A stretch of DNA of 39,007 nucleotides from an uncultured Alphaproteobacteria bacterium (GTDB taxonomy: Bacteria; Pseudomonadota; Alphaproteobacteria; Caulobacterales; Hyphomonadaceae), in the NCBI GenBank assembly GCA_903842595.1, contig CAIMMO010000181.1, forward strand, positions 1 to 39,007. Reading direction: 5' to 3'. Position 1 is the first letter of the stretch. Every line of letters begins with the position of its first letter. Shown here in pieces: positions 15,274-26,724 of this stretch. The notes beneath the pieces were generated by a model, which searched no databases, had not been told where the DNA came from, and worked only from the letters and a program-made list of their open reading frames with translations. The position numbers and the translations under genes are program-made.

Positions 15274-16389
15274 TCACGCGAATGCGCCTTTCGACACATG
15301 CGTGATCCGGCAGGCCAGATCCGCTTCGCCTGAGGCGACGATGAAAACGTCGCCGTGCTCGGCGATTCCGGTCGTGAACACGATGTCTGGCAGATAAATC
15401 TGGTGTTTAAGCGGACGTGTGAGCTCTGCGTTGGCCTCGAGTAGCGGCATGTGGCTGGTCGCGATGACACGGCTCGGATCGTCGCGGTCGAGCAGCGACC
15501 AGTAGGTGCGGTAGACGCCGACACTGTCGTTGGGCGCAACGCCGTGCCAGAGCGTCAGCCAGCCGCGAGTAGTAAGGATGGGCGGGGCTCCGCCGCCCAT
15601 GCGCGCTGTCGCCGTGGTGTTCGCGTGGGGGCGGATGCCGGGCATCCGGTGCGGCTTCCAGTGCAGCGCGTCTGGCGAGGTGGCGAGGTTGATCGATGGC
15701 CCGGCGCGCCACTCGCTGCCGGGGGGATAGGCGAAGTAGAGGTCGCCCAGCGGCCTTGTCTGCGCCCAGTACTGGCCGCCGATGCGGCCCTCGAAGATCA
15801 GCATGTCCTTGTTCTGGTGATCGAGAACGATGTCCTCGAATGCCCAGTCGAGACCGTTGGTGGATGAGTATAGCGTCGTCGAATGTCGCTCCGGGCTGAC
15901 CGAGCATGTCGTCATCAGCCAGCGATCATCGATCTGGCTGATCCGCGCATCCTCGATGCCATAGCACTGGAAGCTGTGCCGGGGCGCGATGGCGCGGTCA
16001 TAGTGGATGGCGAGCACGCTTAGGCCGTCCGGGCTCAGTTCGACCGGCAGGAGCCAGGACAGAGACGTCAGCGCCATGACCTTCCAGCCCTCCCCGCGGA
16101 TCATGAACTTGCGCGGATCGGACGTATCGGCGGCATCGAGGGGCCAAGCGTCCAGGACATAGCGGTCGTCCTGCCAGCGGATCGCGTGCACGCAGCCCTT
16201 GCTGATCGGCCGCCGGAGCGCTTCCGCAATCCGGACCATCATCAGGAGATTGCCGTTCGCCAGCCGCGCAAGACCAGGGTTGAAAGCACCGAGCACGTAG
16301 GTCTCGGCGTCGAGATGGCCGGCGAGCGGGGACCGGGACAGGTCGATGTCGTCAGGGGCCAGAACCAGCCTGTCGATTGGGAATATCAT
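15274..16389 (-). CDS. GH130 family glycosidase/phosphorylase
   Basis: A 371-residue cytoplasmic protein of the five-bladed GH130 family, whose members phosphorolyse or hydrolyse beta-mannosides. Landmarks are GAFNPGLARLANGNLLMMVR near residue 34, the catalytic Asp147 in YGIEDARIS, and GGGAPPILTTRGWLTLWHGV near 265. No signal peptide is present. Whether it is a phosphorylase or a beta-1,2-mannosidase depends on phosphate-binding residues I did not assign. It lies alone between tspO and the ribosomal protein genes. A GGCCGG/CCGGCC hairpin (16449-16464) sits upstream of its start. Confidence 0.9.
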   Translation of the reverse strand: MIFPIDRLVLAPDDIDLSRSPLAGHLDAETYVLGAFNPGLARLANGNLLMMVRIAEALRRPISKGCVHAIRWQDDRYVLDAWPLDAADTSDPRKFMIRGEGWKVMALTSLSWLLPVELSPDGLSVLAIHYDRAIAPRHSFQCYGIEDARISQIDDRWLMTTCSVSPERHSTTLYSSTNGLDWAFEDIVLDHQNKDMLIFEGRIGGQYWAQTRPLGDLYFAYPPGSEWRAGPSINLATSPDALHWKPHRMPGIRPHANTTATARMGGGAPPILTTRGWLTLWHGVAPNDSVGVYRTYWSLLDRDDPSRVIATSHMPLLEANAELTRPLKHQIYLPDIVFTTGIAEHGDVFIVASGEADLACRITHVSKGAFA

Positions 16390-16497
16390 GCGGGATCCGT
16401 CGGGCGCGCGAGGGCGGTCTGACTGGATATATGCCGGATCAAGATCGAGGCCGGCTTTCCGGCCCCGAGATTCCGGCCCGATTCCCGTGCTTGGCGT

Positions 16498-16527
16498 TTG
16501 ACAGCGGGGGCGCCTCCCGTCTATATG
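16498..16527 (+). promoter_or_regulatory. Sigma-70 type promoter for rplU-rpmA
   Basis: TTGACA at 16498-16503 and TATATG at 16522-16527 are separated by 18 bases, 78 bases before the rplU start. This is the best housekeeping promoter seen in the window. Confidence 0.75.
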
Positions 16528-16605
16528 CCCGCTTCCCGCCGCAGGCCCCCCTGTGGCGATACGCTATTTGGCCGCAAGGCCCCCTGAAAACAAACGAGAA
16601 TTCCG

Positions 16606-16920
16606 ATGTTCGCAGTCATCAAGACCGGCGGAAAGCAGTACCGGGTCGCTGGCGGCCAGGAAATCACGGTCGAGAAGCTCGCCGGCGAAGTGGGCGCGAA
16701 GCTCGAATTCGGCGACGTTCTGATGATCGGCGACGGCGATAACATCAATATCGGTGCGCCGATGATCAAGGGCGCCAAGGTGATGTGTGAAGTGGTCGAG
16801 CACAACCGCGCCGCCAAGGTCACCGCCTACAAGAAGAAGCCGCGCAACACCTACCGCCGGAAGCTTGGCCACCGCCAGCACCAGACGGTTGTGCGCATCA
16901 CCGACATTGTTGCGAAGTAA
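16606..16920 (+). CDS. rplU: 50S ribosomal protein L21
   Basis: A 104-residue protein with the full L21 pattern: MFAVIKTGGKQYRV at the start, EKLAGEVG, and the basic C-terminal KKKPRNTYRRKLGHRQ that contacts 23S rRNA. Length is normal. It is the first gene of the rplU-rpmA pair, 31 bases before rpmA, behind a strong promoter. Confidence 0.98.
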   Translation: MFAVIKTGGKQYRVAGGQEITVEKLAGEVGAKLEFGDVLMIGDGDNINIGAPMIKGAKVMCEVVEHNRAAKVTAYKKKPRNTYRRKLGHRQHQTVVRITDIVAK

Positions 16921-16951
16921 TTCGCCAACCTGAGACGAGAAGGAGCCTCCT

Positions 16952-17215
16952 TTGGCCCACAAGAAAGCTGGCGGCTCTACGCGTAACGGCCGCGATTCGA
17001 ACTCCAAGCGACTTGGCGTGAAACGTTTCGGCGGCGAGCAGGTGCTTGCCGGAAACATCATTGTCCGTCAGCGCGGCACGCAGTTCCATCCGGGCAAGAA
17101 TGTCGGCCTCGGCCGCGATCACACAATCTTCGCAACTGAAACCGGCAAGGTCGAATTCCGCGAAGGTGCCAAGGGCCGGATGTTCATCTCGATCGTCCCG
17201 TCGGACACCGAATAA
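16952..17215 (+). CDS. rpmA: 50S ribosomal protein L27
   Basis: An 87-residue L27 with the canonical N-terminus [15 protein letters not shown] that reaches the peptidyl-transferase centre, followed by [11 protein letters not shown] and [14 protein letters not shown]. The start codon is TTG, supported by AAGGAG six bases upstream and by the invariant second residue Ala. There is no cleavable N-terminal extension of the Firmicutes type. A terminator follows. Confidence 0.98.
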   Translation: MAHKKAGGSTRNGRDSNSKRLGVKRFGGEQVLAGNIIVRQRGTQFHPGKNVGLGRDHTIFATETGKVEFREGAKGRMFISIVPSDTE

Positions 17216-17279
17216 GCGATCCCGCTTTACAGCCGGATCGCTCCTTACAAGGCAGCGGTCCGAACCTGAAACTTGATCA

Positions 17280-17310
17280 GGGGAGGCGGATCGCCTCCCC
17301 TTCTTCTTTT
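17280..17310 (+). terminator. Rho-independent terminator after rpmA
   Basis: A perfect 9-bp stem GGGGAGGCG/CGCCTCCCC with a three-base loop (17280-17300) is followed by TTCTTCTTTT. It closes the ribosomal protein operon before the acetyltransferase gene. Confidence 0.92.
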
Positions 17311-17347
17311 CATCTCCCCTGAATCTCCCGGCCGCGAGGACGGCCGG

Positions 17348-20105
<2,758 letters not shown>

Positions 20106-20111
20106 GCCCGG

Positions 20112-20351
20112 CTACTTGCGGTATCCCGCCGATCCGCTGACGGGCGTACACGACGCAACCGGCAGGGCGAGCGGTAGCGGTGGCTGGGCTGCAATGGGGG
20201 CGACTGGAGGCGCGGCGGGCGAAGGCGCAGCAATGGGCGCGAACGCCTCGGGCGGGGCCAACGGCTTGCCCCGTGCAAGGGCGGCGAGCAAGACCCCATC
20301 GCAGTCGTAAGCTTGGGCCGCGGATTGCGTGCCAGCGGCCGGGTCTGTCAC
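20112..20351 (-). CDS. Possible small Pro/Ala-rich protein
   Basis: A 79-codon frame with a GTG start 21 bases after the stop of the small acetyltransferase gene. It has a 40-residue Pro/Ala tract in its second half and two cysteines. No family is recognised. Pro/Ala-rich frames arise easily by chance in GC-rich DNA, and the Shine-Dalgarno is weak. It is listed because it fills the gap between proB and the next gene in operon position. Confidence 0.2.
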   Translation of the reverse strand: MTDPAAGTQSAAQAYDCDGVLLAALARGKPLAPPEAFAPIAAPSPAAPPVAPIAAQPPLPLALPVASCTPVSGSAGYRK

Positions 20352-20372
20352 TCCAGAGGCGATGGGAACCAG

Positions 20373-20645
20373 TCAGGCGACGAGGCCACTGAATTCAGGG
20401 CTCCTGCGTAGCCAGGCTGCCGCATAGCCGCACACGGGGACGATTCGCCAGCCTCTAGCCGCCGCCTCCTGCGCCAGAAGCTTCATCAGCCTGCCAGCGG
20501 CGCCAGCGCCGCGAAGCGCTGGCGCCGCCTCGACCCAGAGAATGGTGAGCGTATCGCCGGACCTGCGGTAGTTAGCGAAGACGGTCTCGCCATCGATGTC
20601 GAGTTCGTAGCGGCTGGCGGCCGTGTTGTCGCGAAGCTGGTCCAT
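20373..20645 (-). CDS. Small GNAT-fold acetyltransferase (YjdJ/NATD1-like)
   Basis: A 90-residue protein matching the short GNAT-like group: RYELDIDGETVFANYR, TILWVEAAPALRGAGAAGRLM with the acetyl-CoA loop, and a C-terminal GWRIVPVCGYAAAWLRR. Length is right for this family, about 90-100 residues. The start at 20645 has AGGAG six bases upstream; an earlier ATG at 20792 would overlap the divergent neighbour. It is one of three acetyltransferases near proB. Function unknown. Confidence 0.85.
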   Translation of the reverse strand: MDQLRDNTAASRYELDIDGETVFANYRRSGDTLTILWVEAAPALRGAGAAGRLMKLLAQEAAARGWRIVPVCGYAAAWLRRSPEFSGLVA

Positions 20646-20776
20646 GCCGATTCTCCTGCCGTGTGCAAAATAGTAGGGCGGAATCACGTCGAGTCGAAGG
20701 GCATCGGGCCCAAGCCCCTCCGGACCAGATTGCCTGGCTCTACCCGACCCGCTTGAGGCAATGGTAGTGCAACGCC

Positions 20777-21322
20777 ATGACCGCTTACCCACCTCGCGAC
20801 TTCATCGTCCGCCCGATCGATCCCGACGCGGATGGCCCCGCCCTGCACGCCATTTTCGGGGATGAGGCGAGCTGCCGCTATCTCACGCGGCCCGCCACAC
20901 AATGCGTGGCCGACACCGTCGCGATGATGCGCGAATGGATGGGCGATGGCGGCGACATCAACTGGGTGGTCGCAGACACACCCGATGGCCCTGCCCTCGG
21001 TCGCGTGGCGATCTATCCACGCGGCAAGAACAACGTCTGGGATGCGGCGTGCATGATCGCCCCTGCGGCGCGCGGGCGCAATCTGGCGGTGCGCGCCCTT
21101 GCCATCGCGCTGGTGGAAGCGTTCGATACGCTAGGCGCGCGACGGATCACGGCGGATATCGACCCCGACAATCAAGCCTCGATCCGCGTGTTCGAGCGGC
21201 TGGGCTTTACCCTCGAAGCGCGACTGCGAGGCGAGTGGGAGATGCATATCGGCGTACGCGACTCGCTGATCTACGGTCTGCTGCGCGACGACCCGCGGCC
21301 ATGGCGCGACTGGCGCAGATAA
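20777..21322 (+). CDS. GNAT N-acetyltransferase (RimJ/RimL-like)
   Basis: A 181-residue acetyltransferase. FIVRPIDPDADGPALHAIF opens the fold, AACMIAPAARGRNLAVRALAI carries the acetyl-CoA-binding loop, and DIDPDNQASIRVFERLGF is the conserved end of the domain. It is divergent from the small GNAT gene (131-base gap) and 37 bases upstream of proA, so it may be co-transcribed with proA. The substrate is not known. Confidence 0.9.
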   Translation: MTAYPPRDFIVRPIDPDADGPALHAIFGDEASCRYLTRPATQCVADTVAMMREWMGDGGDINWVVADTPDGPALGRVAIYPRGKNNVWDAACMIAPAARGRNLAVRALAIALVEAFDTLGARRITADIDPDNQASIRVFERLGFTLEARLRGEWEMHIGVRDSLIYGLLRDDPRPWRDWRR

Positions 21323-21359
21323 CTGGTCATGCGCGGGCTCTGCTGGTAAGGCAGCCCGC

Positions 21360-22649
21360 ATGACAATCCAGTTGCCCCTTTCCGCTCACGACGCCGTTCT
21401 TGCCGGGACCATGCTGGCCATGGGAGAGGCTGCGCGCGCGGCTTCCGCCGGGCTTGCCAAGGCAGGTCCGGACAGGCGCACCGCTGCGCTGAAAGCGATG
21501 GCGGCGCGCATTCGTGCGGCTGAACCGGCGATCCTGACGGCCAACGCAAAGGACATGGCGGGCGGGCGCGACAAGGGCCTGTCCGGCGCGATGCTGGACC
21601 GACTCGAACTGACGCCCGCGCGCATCGCTGCGATGGCGCAGGGCGTCGAGGATGTAGCTGATGTCGCCGACCCGGTCGGCACAGTTATCGCGAGCTGGAC
21701 AAGGCCGAATGGTCTGTCATTCGAGCGGGTGCGTGGGCCGATCGGCGTGATCGGGATCATCTATGAGAGCCGCCCGAATGTGACGGCGGATGCCGGTGCG
21801 CTCTGCGTGCGCGCGGCGAACGCAGCGATCCTGCGTGGCGGATCGGAAAGCCTCAACTCGTCGCGAGTGATCGCAGATGCGCTGCGAGCGGGACTGAAGG
21901 ATGCGGGCCTGCCGGAGGATGCGATCCAGCTGGTGCAGACGGCAGACCGGGCCGCAGTGGGACACATGCTGGCTGGCCTGAACGGCAAGCTCGACGTGCT
22001 GGTGCCGCGCGGGGGCAAGAGCCTGGTAGCCCGCGTGCAGAACGAAGCGCGCGTGCCGGTTATCGGACACCTGGAAGGTCTCTGCCACACCTACATCCAT
22101 GAAGGCGCCGATCCGGCGAAAGCGGAGGCGATCATCGTCAACGCCAAGCTGCGCCGGGTGGGCGTATGCGGATCGACAGAGACGATGCTGATCGACACGA
22201 GAGTTGCGTCGGCCCTGCTGCCGCGCCTGGCGAAAGCGCTGGAGGCTGCGGGGTGCGAGCTCCGCGGGGATGCGCGGGCGCGGGCAATCCATCCGATGAA
22301 GGAAGCCACGACACAGGACTGGACCACGGAATATCTCGCACCGATCCTGTCGGTTGCGGTGGTGGACGGCATCGAGGGCGCGGTGGGGCACATCGCGCGC
22401 TATGGCTCGCAGCATACTGAAAGCATCGTCACGGAGGACGCGGCCGCGGCTGAGCGCTTCCTTGCCGAGGTGGACAGCGCGATCGTGATGCACAACGCAT
22501 CGACACAGTTTGCGGACGGCGGCGAGTTCGGCATGGGGGGCGAGATCGGCATCGCTACAGGCCGGCTGCATGCGCGCGGCCCGGTGGGCGCCGAGCAGCT
22601 GACGACGTTCAAGTATGTCGTTCGTGGCACGGGTCAGATCCGGCCGTAA
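21360..22649 (+). CDS. proA: Gamma-glutamyl phosphate reductase
   Basis: A 429-residue aldehyde-dehydrogenase-fold enzyme that reduces gamma-glutamyl phosphate to the semialdehyde, the step after ProB. Conserved segments include PIGVIGIIYESRPNVTADA, LVPRGGKSLV, the catalytic Cys242 in HLEGLCHTYIHEGAD, GVCGSTETML, and FADGGEFGMGGEIGI near the C-terminus. An AAGG lies upstream of the ATG. Length is normal. Confidence 0.98.
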   Translation: MTIQLPLSAHDAVLAGTMLAMGEAARAASAGLAKAGPDRRTAALKAMAARIRAAEPAILTANAKDMAGGRDKGLSGAMLDRLELTPARIAAMAQGVEDVADVADPVGTVIASWTRPNGLSFERVRGPIGVIGIIYESRPNVTADAGALCVRAANAAILRGGSESLNSSRVIADALRAGLKDAGLPEDAIQLVQTADRAAVGHMLAGLNGKLDVLVPRGGKSLVARVQNEARVPVIGHLEGLCHTYIHEGADPAKAEAIIVNAKLRRVGVCGSTETMLIDTRVASALLPRLAKALEAAGCELRGDARARAIHPMKEATTQDWTTEYLAPILSVAVVDGIEGAVGHIARYGSQHTESIVTEDAAAAERFLAEVDSAIVMHNASTQFADGGEFGMGGEIGIATGRLHARGPVGAEQLTTFKYVVRGTGQIRP

Positions 22650-22789
22650 GCGGTCTGTCCGCAATCGTTTCGCCGCAGATAGTTTCGTGAAAGTAACGTC
22701 GCTGCCATACTAACGCCCCAACGCGCTCGCGATATGTTAGGTAGACGCCGGGTGGTGGGGTCTGGCCTTACGCAGCAGAAGGGCGGGCT

Positions 22790-24397
22790 GTGCAGCAACT
22801 CGACTCGACGACGGCCAACCCGTCAGACGTGGCCGCCGGCGGTGGCGATTTCTTCGGCATTCCTTATGGATGGCCACTGGCGCTTGCCATTGCCGCCCTT
22901 GTCATCGTGATGTGGATCGCTCGCCAGCCGATGCACCGCATCGTCCGCCAGTCGTTCTTTTTCCTTGGCTACATGTTCGCGCGGTGGGGCTCGGCGCTGC
23001 TGGACCACGGGCGACGCGCCCGGGAGGTCACCAACGAGAAGATCGCATCACAGCGCGCAGATGAGCTGCAGGACAGGATGCTTCATCTCGAGGAGAAGAT
23101 GGGCAAGCGCACCGAACAGCTGGCGCGTGAGACAGGGCCTATCCTCAAGAAACTGGACAAGGCGACGCACGAGCTGGCGACCAGCGCGAATGCAATCTCG
23201 GACATCAACCTGGAAGACGCCGCGGAACGCGCCTTCCGCGCGGCGCTGCCCTCAATGGAATCCTCGCGCGGGCTGAGCAAGGTCGAGAAGAACATCGCGC
23301 AGAATACGGCGCGCACGATGAATGAGCGGCTGGCCCCGCTACGCCCGGCGCTGATCACCATCCGCAACGAGAGCCCCCGTCTGAAGGAAGTCGCCGAAAA
23401 GCTCGTCAGGATCGAGCACGACTTCAACAAGAATGCGAGCGACGTGAACAAGGCCTTCTCCGAGTTCGAGGAGATTGTGCGCTCGGAAGACCGCAAGAAG
23501 ATCGCCGCCCGCGCATCCATCGTCGTGCCGTGGCTGATCGCGGTGTTGATCACGACGATTGCGCTGGCGGGCGTGTTCCTCAACTTCTTCCTGATCGAGC
23601 GCCCGATGGCCGAAATCGTCGGCGAAGGCGCGCGCATCGGCGGCATCGGCCTGCCGACGTTTGCTGCGATCATCGTCATCTTCCTGGAATTCGTGACGGG
23701 GGTGATCCTGATGGACTCCGCCGGCTTCACGCGCCTCATCCCGGCTTTCCATTCCATGTCGGCCAATGGCCGGCGCGTGATGCTGATCGTGTCCTTCATC
23801 TTTCTTGCGCTGTTCTCGGTGATGGAGATGACGCTCTCGATCGTGCGGGAGCAGATTATCGAGCAGGACCGCGAAACCGACAGGCTCGCCGCGCAGATCA
23901 TCGGGCCGGTACTGGTCGCCCCGGCTCCGAGCGCAGACGCCCCTGCGGCGACCGATGCTGCAGCTCCGTCTCAGGCGCCACAGCGGGCCAACGTGTTCGG
24001 CCTCGAACTGTCGACCTTCGCCCAGCTGATTCTGGCAGGCGTGATTCCTTGGCTGCTGGCTGCTGCAGCGCTGCCGCTGGAGACGATCATCCGGAATTCG
24101 GTGTTCATCGTCTCTATCTTCGCGAGCTTCGCACTGATCTTCATGGGTTTCGTTTGCAGGACGATTTCGGCGCTGTTCAAGAATATCGGCGTCTTCGTGC
24201 TTGCTATCTATGACTTCATCATTTTCCTGCCGCTGTTCATCCAAAGATACGTCCAGGCAAGGCGCACAGGAGACGCCGCATTGTCACGGCCGCGCGCGAG
24301 GGATGATGACTTTGTTCTCAACGACCCGGCGCCCCGGAAGGCGCCGAAGCGGGAGAAGTCACGTCAGCCGGAGCCGGAACTCGAGAAGGCCTCATGA
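22790..24397 (+). CDS. Polytopic membrane protein with coiled coil, unknown
   Basis: A 535-residue protein that I do not recognise. It has a hydrophobic helix at 24-44 and a second hydrophobic stretch at 52-68. A long charged, probably coiled-coil region follows (about 78-235, rich in Glu, Lys, Arg and Leu). Helices then lie at about 243-268, 289-309 and 330-351, then an Ala/Pro-rich linker (375-400), then three more at 409-430, 435-456 and 463-485, and a basic tail. The start is GTG. Its TGA overlaps the ATG of the VWA-like lipoprotein gene, marking the first gene of a three-gene operon placed between proA and nadD. A scaffold or sensor in the inner membrane is plausible, but this is inference. 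Confidence 0.85.
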   Translation: MQQLDSTTANPSDVAAGGGDFFGIPYGWPLALAIAALVIVMWIARQPMHRIVRQSFFFLGYMFARWGSALLDHGRRAREVTNEKIASQRADELQDRMLHLEEKMGKRTEQLARETGPILKKLDKATHELATSANAISDINLEDAAERAFRAALPSMESSRGLSKVEKNIAQNTARTMNERLAPLRPALITIRNESPRLKEVAEKLVRIEHDFNKNASDVNKAFSEFEEIVRSEDRKKIAARASIVVPWLIAVLITTIALAGVFLNFFLIERPMAEIVGEGARIGGIGLPTFAAIIVIFLEFVTGVILMDSAGFTRLIPAFHSMSANGRRVMLIVSFIFLALFSVMEMTLSIVREQIIEQDRETDRLAAQIIGPVLVAPAPSADAPAATDAAAPSQAPQRANVFGLELSTFAQLILAGVIPWLLAAAALPLETIIRNSVFIVSIFASFALIFMGFVCRTISALFKNIGVFVLAIYDFIIFLPLFIQRYVQARRTGDAALSRPRARDDDFVLNDPAPRKAPKREKSRQPEPELEKAS

Positions 24398-25047
24398 TGC
24401 GTTACCTCGCCGGCGCCGCATGCGGCCTGTTGCTTCTCGCGCTTGCCAGTTGCGGGCTTGTGACGTCAACGAACCGTTCGGTGTTCTTCGTTTTCGATGT
24501 TTCCGGTACGTATGTGAAGTCAGTGCCCGACGCCACCAAGATGGCCAACATCACGGTAGCCAAGTTGTTGCCGGGCGACTGGGTTGGTGCGAGCCAGATC
24601 AGCGCCTGCTCGTTCTCCGAAAAGGAGATCATCCTGCAGCGCCAGTTGCCAACGACGCCGAGCCTCGCCGCCGAGGCCAAGCGGGAACTCTTCAACGAGT
24701 TCGCCGCCTACGCCGCCCAGGTGAAGTCGGCGAAATACACAGACATTCGCGGCGCCATCGCCCAGGCTTCGTTCGAGCTGAAGCAGCGCCCGGAGGAGAA
24801 GCGCTTCATCGTGTTGTTCTCAGACATGCTCGATGACTATTCGAAGTCCTGCGACACGTCCAAAATCGAGCTCGACCTGAGGGGCATTCATGTGGTCGCC
24901 GCCAACGTCATCAAGTCCGATCCGGCCGACCCGCAGAAATATCTGGACATGCTCAAGGAGTGGGAGGCAACGGTTGTCGCCGCCGGTGGAACATGGTCAC
25001 TGGTGACCTCGCCGGACCTGCTTCCCAAGCTGGTGACCGGCGTCTGA
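24394..25047 (+). CDS. VWA-like lipoprotein, unknown
   Basis: A 217-residue lipoprotein with lipobox LASC (Cys20). Residues 29-150 look like a von Willebrand A fold with a complete metal-ion-dependent adhesion site: DVSGT at 35-39 (DxSxT), Thr116 in KYTDIRG, and Asp144 in LFSDMLDD. Such domains bind a protein partner through a divalent metal. The start overlaps the stop of the membrane-protein gene (ATGA) and the next lipoprotein follows 11 bases after its stop. I infer that the three products form one envelope complex; the function is not known. Confidence 0.85.
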   Translation: MMRYLAGAACGLLLLALASCGLVTSTNRSVFFVFDVSGTYVKSVPDATKMANITVAKLLPGDWVGASQISACSFSEKEIILQRQLPTTPSLAAEAKRELFNEFAAYAAQVKSAKYTDIRGAIAQASFELKQRPEEKRFIVLFSDMLDDYSKSCDTSKIELDLRGIHVVAANVIKSDPADPQKYLDMLKEWEATVVAAGGTWSLVTSPDLLPKLVTGV

Positions 25048-25058
25048 GAGGGCGCGCG

Positions 25059-25685
25059 ATGAAGCGGATAGTAGCGATCTGTCTTGTGCTGGCTGCTGTA
25101 GCTGCGTGCTCCAAGCCGACTGAGCTTGCCTCCAACGCCAGCGGCAAGGGTTCGATCACGGTGGCGGCGGCGCCGAAGAACACGCCCCCGCCCGAGATAC
25201 CCGCAGAGGAGCTGGCCGCCATCGCCGCCGAGCAGGGTGAAGGCGCGCCGACTGAGGCGATAGCGGAAGCAGCGCCGGACAGCGCACCGTCGGGCCCGAC
25301 AACGGTTACAGACTTTCGCCCATCGGTAGCGAGCCAGATCGGCGCACTGCCGGCGGTGGGCGACACAGCTGCGCTGGCGGCGGCGTTCGCGGATTGGCGC
25401 GCGCGCGCTGCAGCGGCGCCGGGCGCGTTCGAGGCGGGCCAGCAGCAACTTGGCGCTGATGTCCAGGAATACAGCCCGTCGGATGCCGAGCTGGTGGCGG
25501 CGGAAGCCGGTGACAGGCTTTCGGTCGCGCTGCAGGGTGCCGATGAAACCATGCGGACAACGGTGGCGGCCGCCATCGGCGACAGCACGAGCTATCGACG
25601 CTTTGACTTCCGGCGCGTTGACGTTGCGGGCTCGGGACGGTTCGTTTACGCATCTGCGCCGCGCGAGGCGCGTCTGCCGCTCTAG
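25059..25685 (+). CDS. Lipoprotein of unknown function
   Basis: A 208-residue exported protein with lipobox VAAC (Cys17) and a Pro/Ala/Glu-rich spacer to about residue 95. A compact C-terminal domain follows (VASQIGALPAVGDTAALAAA, then RRFDFRRVDVAGSGRF near the end). No family is recognised. GAGAGG precedes the ATG. It is the third gene of the cassette and ends 3 bases before nadD, so nadD may be co-transcribed with it. Confidence 0.82.
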   Translation: MKRIVAICLVLAAVAACSKPTELASNASGKGSITVAAAPKNTPPPEIPAEELAAIAAEQGEGAPTEAIAEAAPDSAPSGPTTVTDFRPSVASQIGALPAVGDTAALAAAFADWRARAAAAPGAFEAGQQQLGADVQEYSPSDAELVAAEAGDRLSVALQGADETMRTTVAAAIGDSTSYRRFDFRRVDVAGSGRFVYASAPREARLPL

Positions 25686-25688
25686 CCG

Positions 25689-26318
25689 ATGACCTTTTCC
25701 CGCCGCTCACGCCTGCGACTGCCCTCGCCGCCCGGCGATCTTGTCATCGGGCTGATGGGCGGGTCTTTCGATCCACCGCATTCGGGGCATGCGCATGTGA
25801 TCGCGACGGCGAAGCGCGCCGCGGCTCTTGATCGTGTCTGGGTGCTGGTCTCGCCGGGCAACCCGCTGAAGCGCACACAGACGGCGCTCAAGGACCGGCT
25901 GGCGGCGGCGCGACGCAGGCTGGAAGGGCCGGGTGTTGTGGTCTCGGACATCGAGGCGGGGTTCGGCACGCGCTACACGATCGACCTGATCCGCGCGTTG
26001 AAACGGCAAGCGCCGCGCGTGCGGTTTGTGTGGATCATCGGCGGCGACAATCTGCGCGACTTTCATCGCTGGAAGGAATGGCTTGCGATTGCGCGGCTGG
26101 TCCCGATTGTTGTCGTCGCGCGCCCGGGCGCGAGCCCGAAGGCAGGGCTTTCGCGCTTTGCACGGCAGTTCGGTGCACAGCGCGTCAGCCAGACCGATGC
26201 GCAGGTTCTGGCGCGACGTTCGCCGCCCTGCTGGGTCTACATCGCGGCCCCGTTCGATCCGGTGTCGTCTACCGAATTGCGCGCGGCGACGGCGATCAGC
26301 GCCCCACCGCCGATCTAG
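25689..26318 (+). CDS. nadD: Nicotinate-nucleotide adenylyltransferase
   Basis: A 209-residue nucleotidyltransferase that makes deamido-NAD from nicotinate mononucleotide and ATP. The ATP-binding motif GGSFDPPHSGH is at 24-34, FVWIIGGDNLRDFHRWKEW at about 114-132, and the ISSTxIR-like motif is PVSSTELR near the C-terminus. About 16 residues precede the fold, so the true start may be slightly downstream. In alphaproteobacteria nadD usually follows proA and precedes rsfS; here the three-gene cassette separates it from proA. Confidence 0.95.
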   Translation: MTFSRRSRLRLPSPPGDLVIGLMGGSFDPPHSGHAHVIATAKRAAALDRVWVLVSPGNPLKRTQTALKDRLAAARRRLEGPGVVVSDIEAGFGTRYTIDLIRALKRQAPRVRFVWIIGGDNLRDFHRWKEWLAIARLVPIVVVARPGASPKAGLSRFARQFGAQRVSQTDAQVLARRSPPCWVYIAAPFDPVSSTELRAATAISAPPPI

Positions 26319-26326
26319 CCTCAGGT

Positions 26327-26518
26327 TTATCTTCGGACGGGGGCCGGCGGCTGGTCTTCGACGACGTTGGGGCAAGCCTGGTCGGCGACGACTTCGGCAG
26401 CGGTCTTGCCCTGGGCCAAGGCCGGCGCCGATCAGAAAACGGCGAGCGCCGCGATCGAAATGCCGTATCGAGTATGGTTACCCGACCTAGTATACAGAGA
26501 ATCGCGCTGCGCCTTCAT
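26327..26518 (-). pseudogene. Small exported protein gene with in-frame stop
   Basis: Reading leftwards from the ATG at 26518 (GGGGAGGATAGG upstream) the frame gives a basic start, then ISIAALAVF, then TGA at 26434-26432. It continues in the same frame with SAPALAQGKTAAEVVADQA to a TAA at 26327. Joined across the stop this is a textbook signal peptide with cleavage at ALA/Q and a mature part of about 28 residues with one Cys. The interruption falls in the hydrophobic core. One base (for example GGA to TGA) explains it. It could also be a sequencing error or read-through. It converges on nadD with 8 bases between them. Confidence 0.5.
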
Positions 26519-26724
26519 ATCCTATCCTCCCCTGAAACGTGGTCTTACCCGCGTCAGTGAAGCTAAAGAACCTTAGAGACGACTACTTTGGTAGTATTAT
26601 AGAGGTTTAGTTTTTCTGAACTTTGTCCGTTCAGTCCCGCCCCATGGCGCAGCGCTCCGGCTCAAACGAGTCAGCCCTTCCCTCTCGCAGGGGGTGGCCC
26701 CACGTGATAGCTTTGACGTCAATC

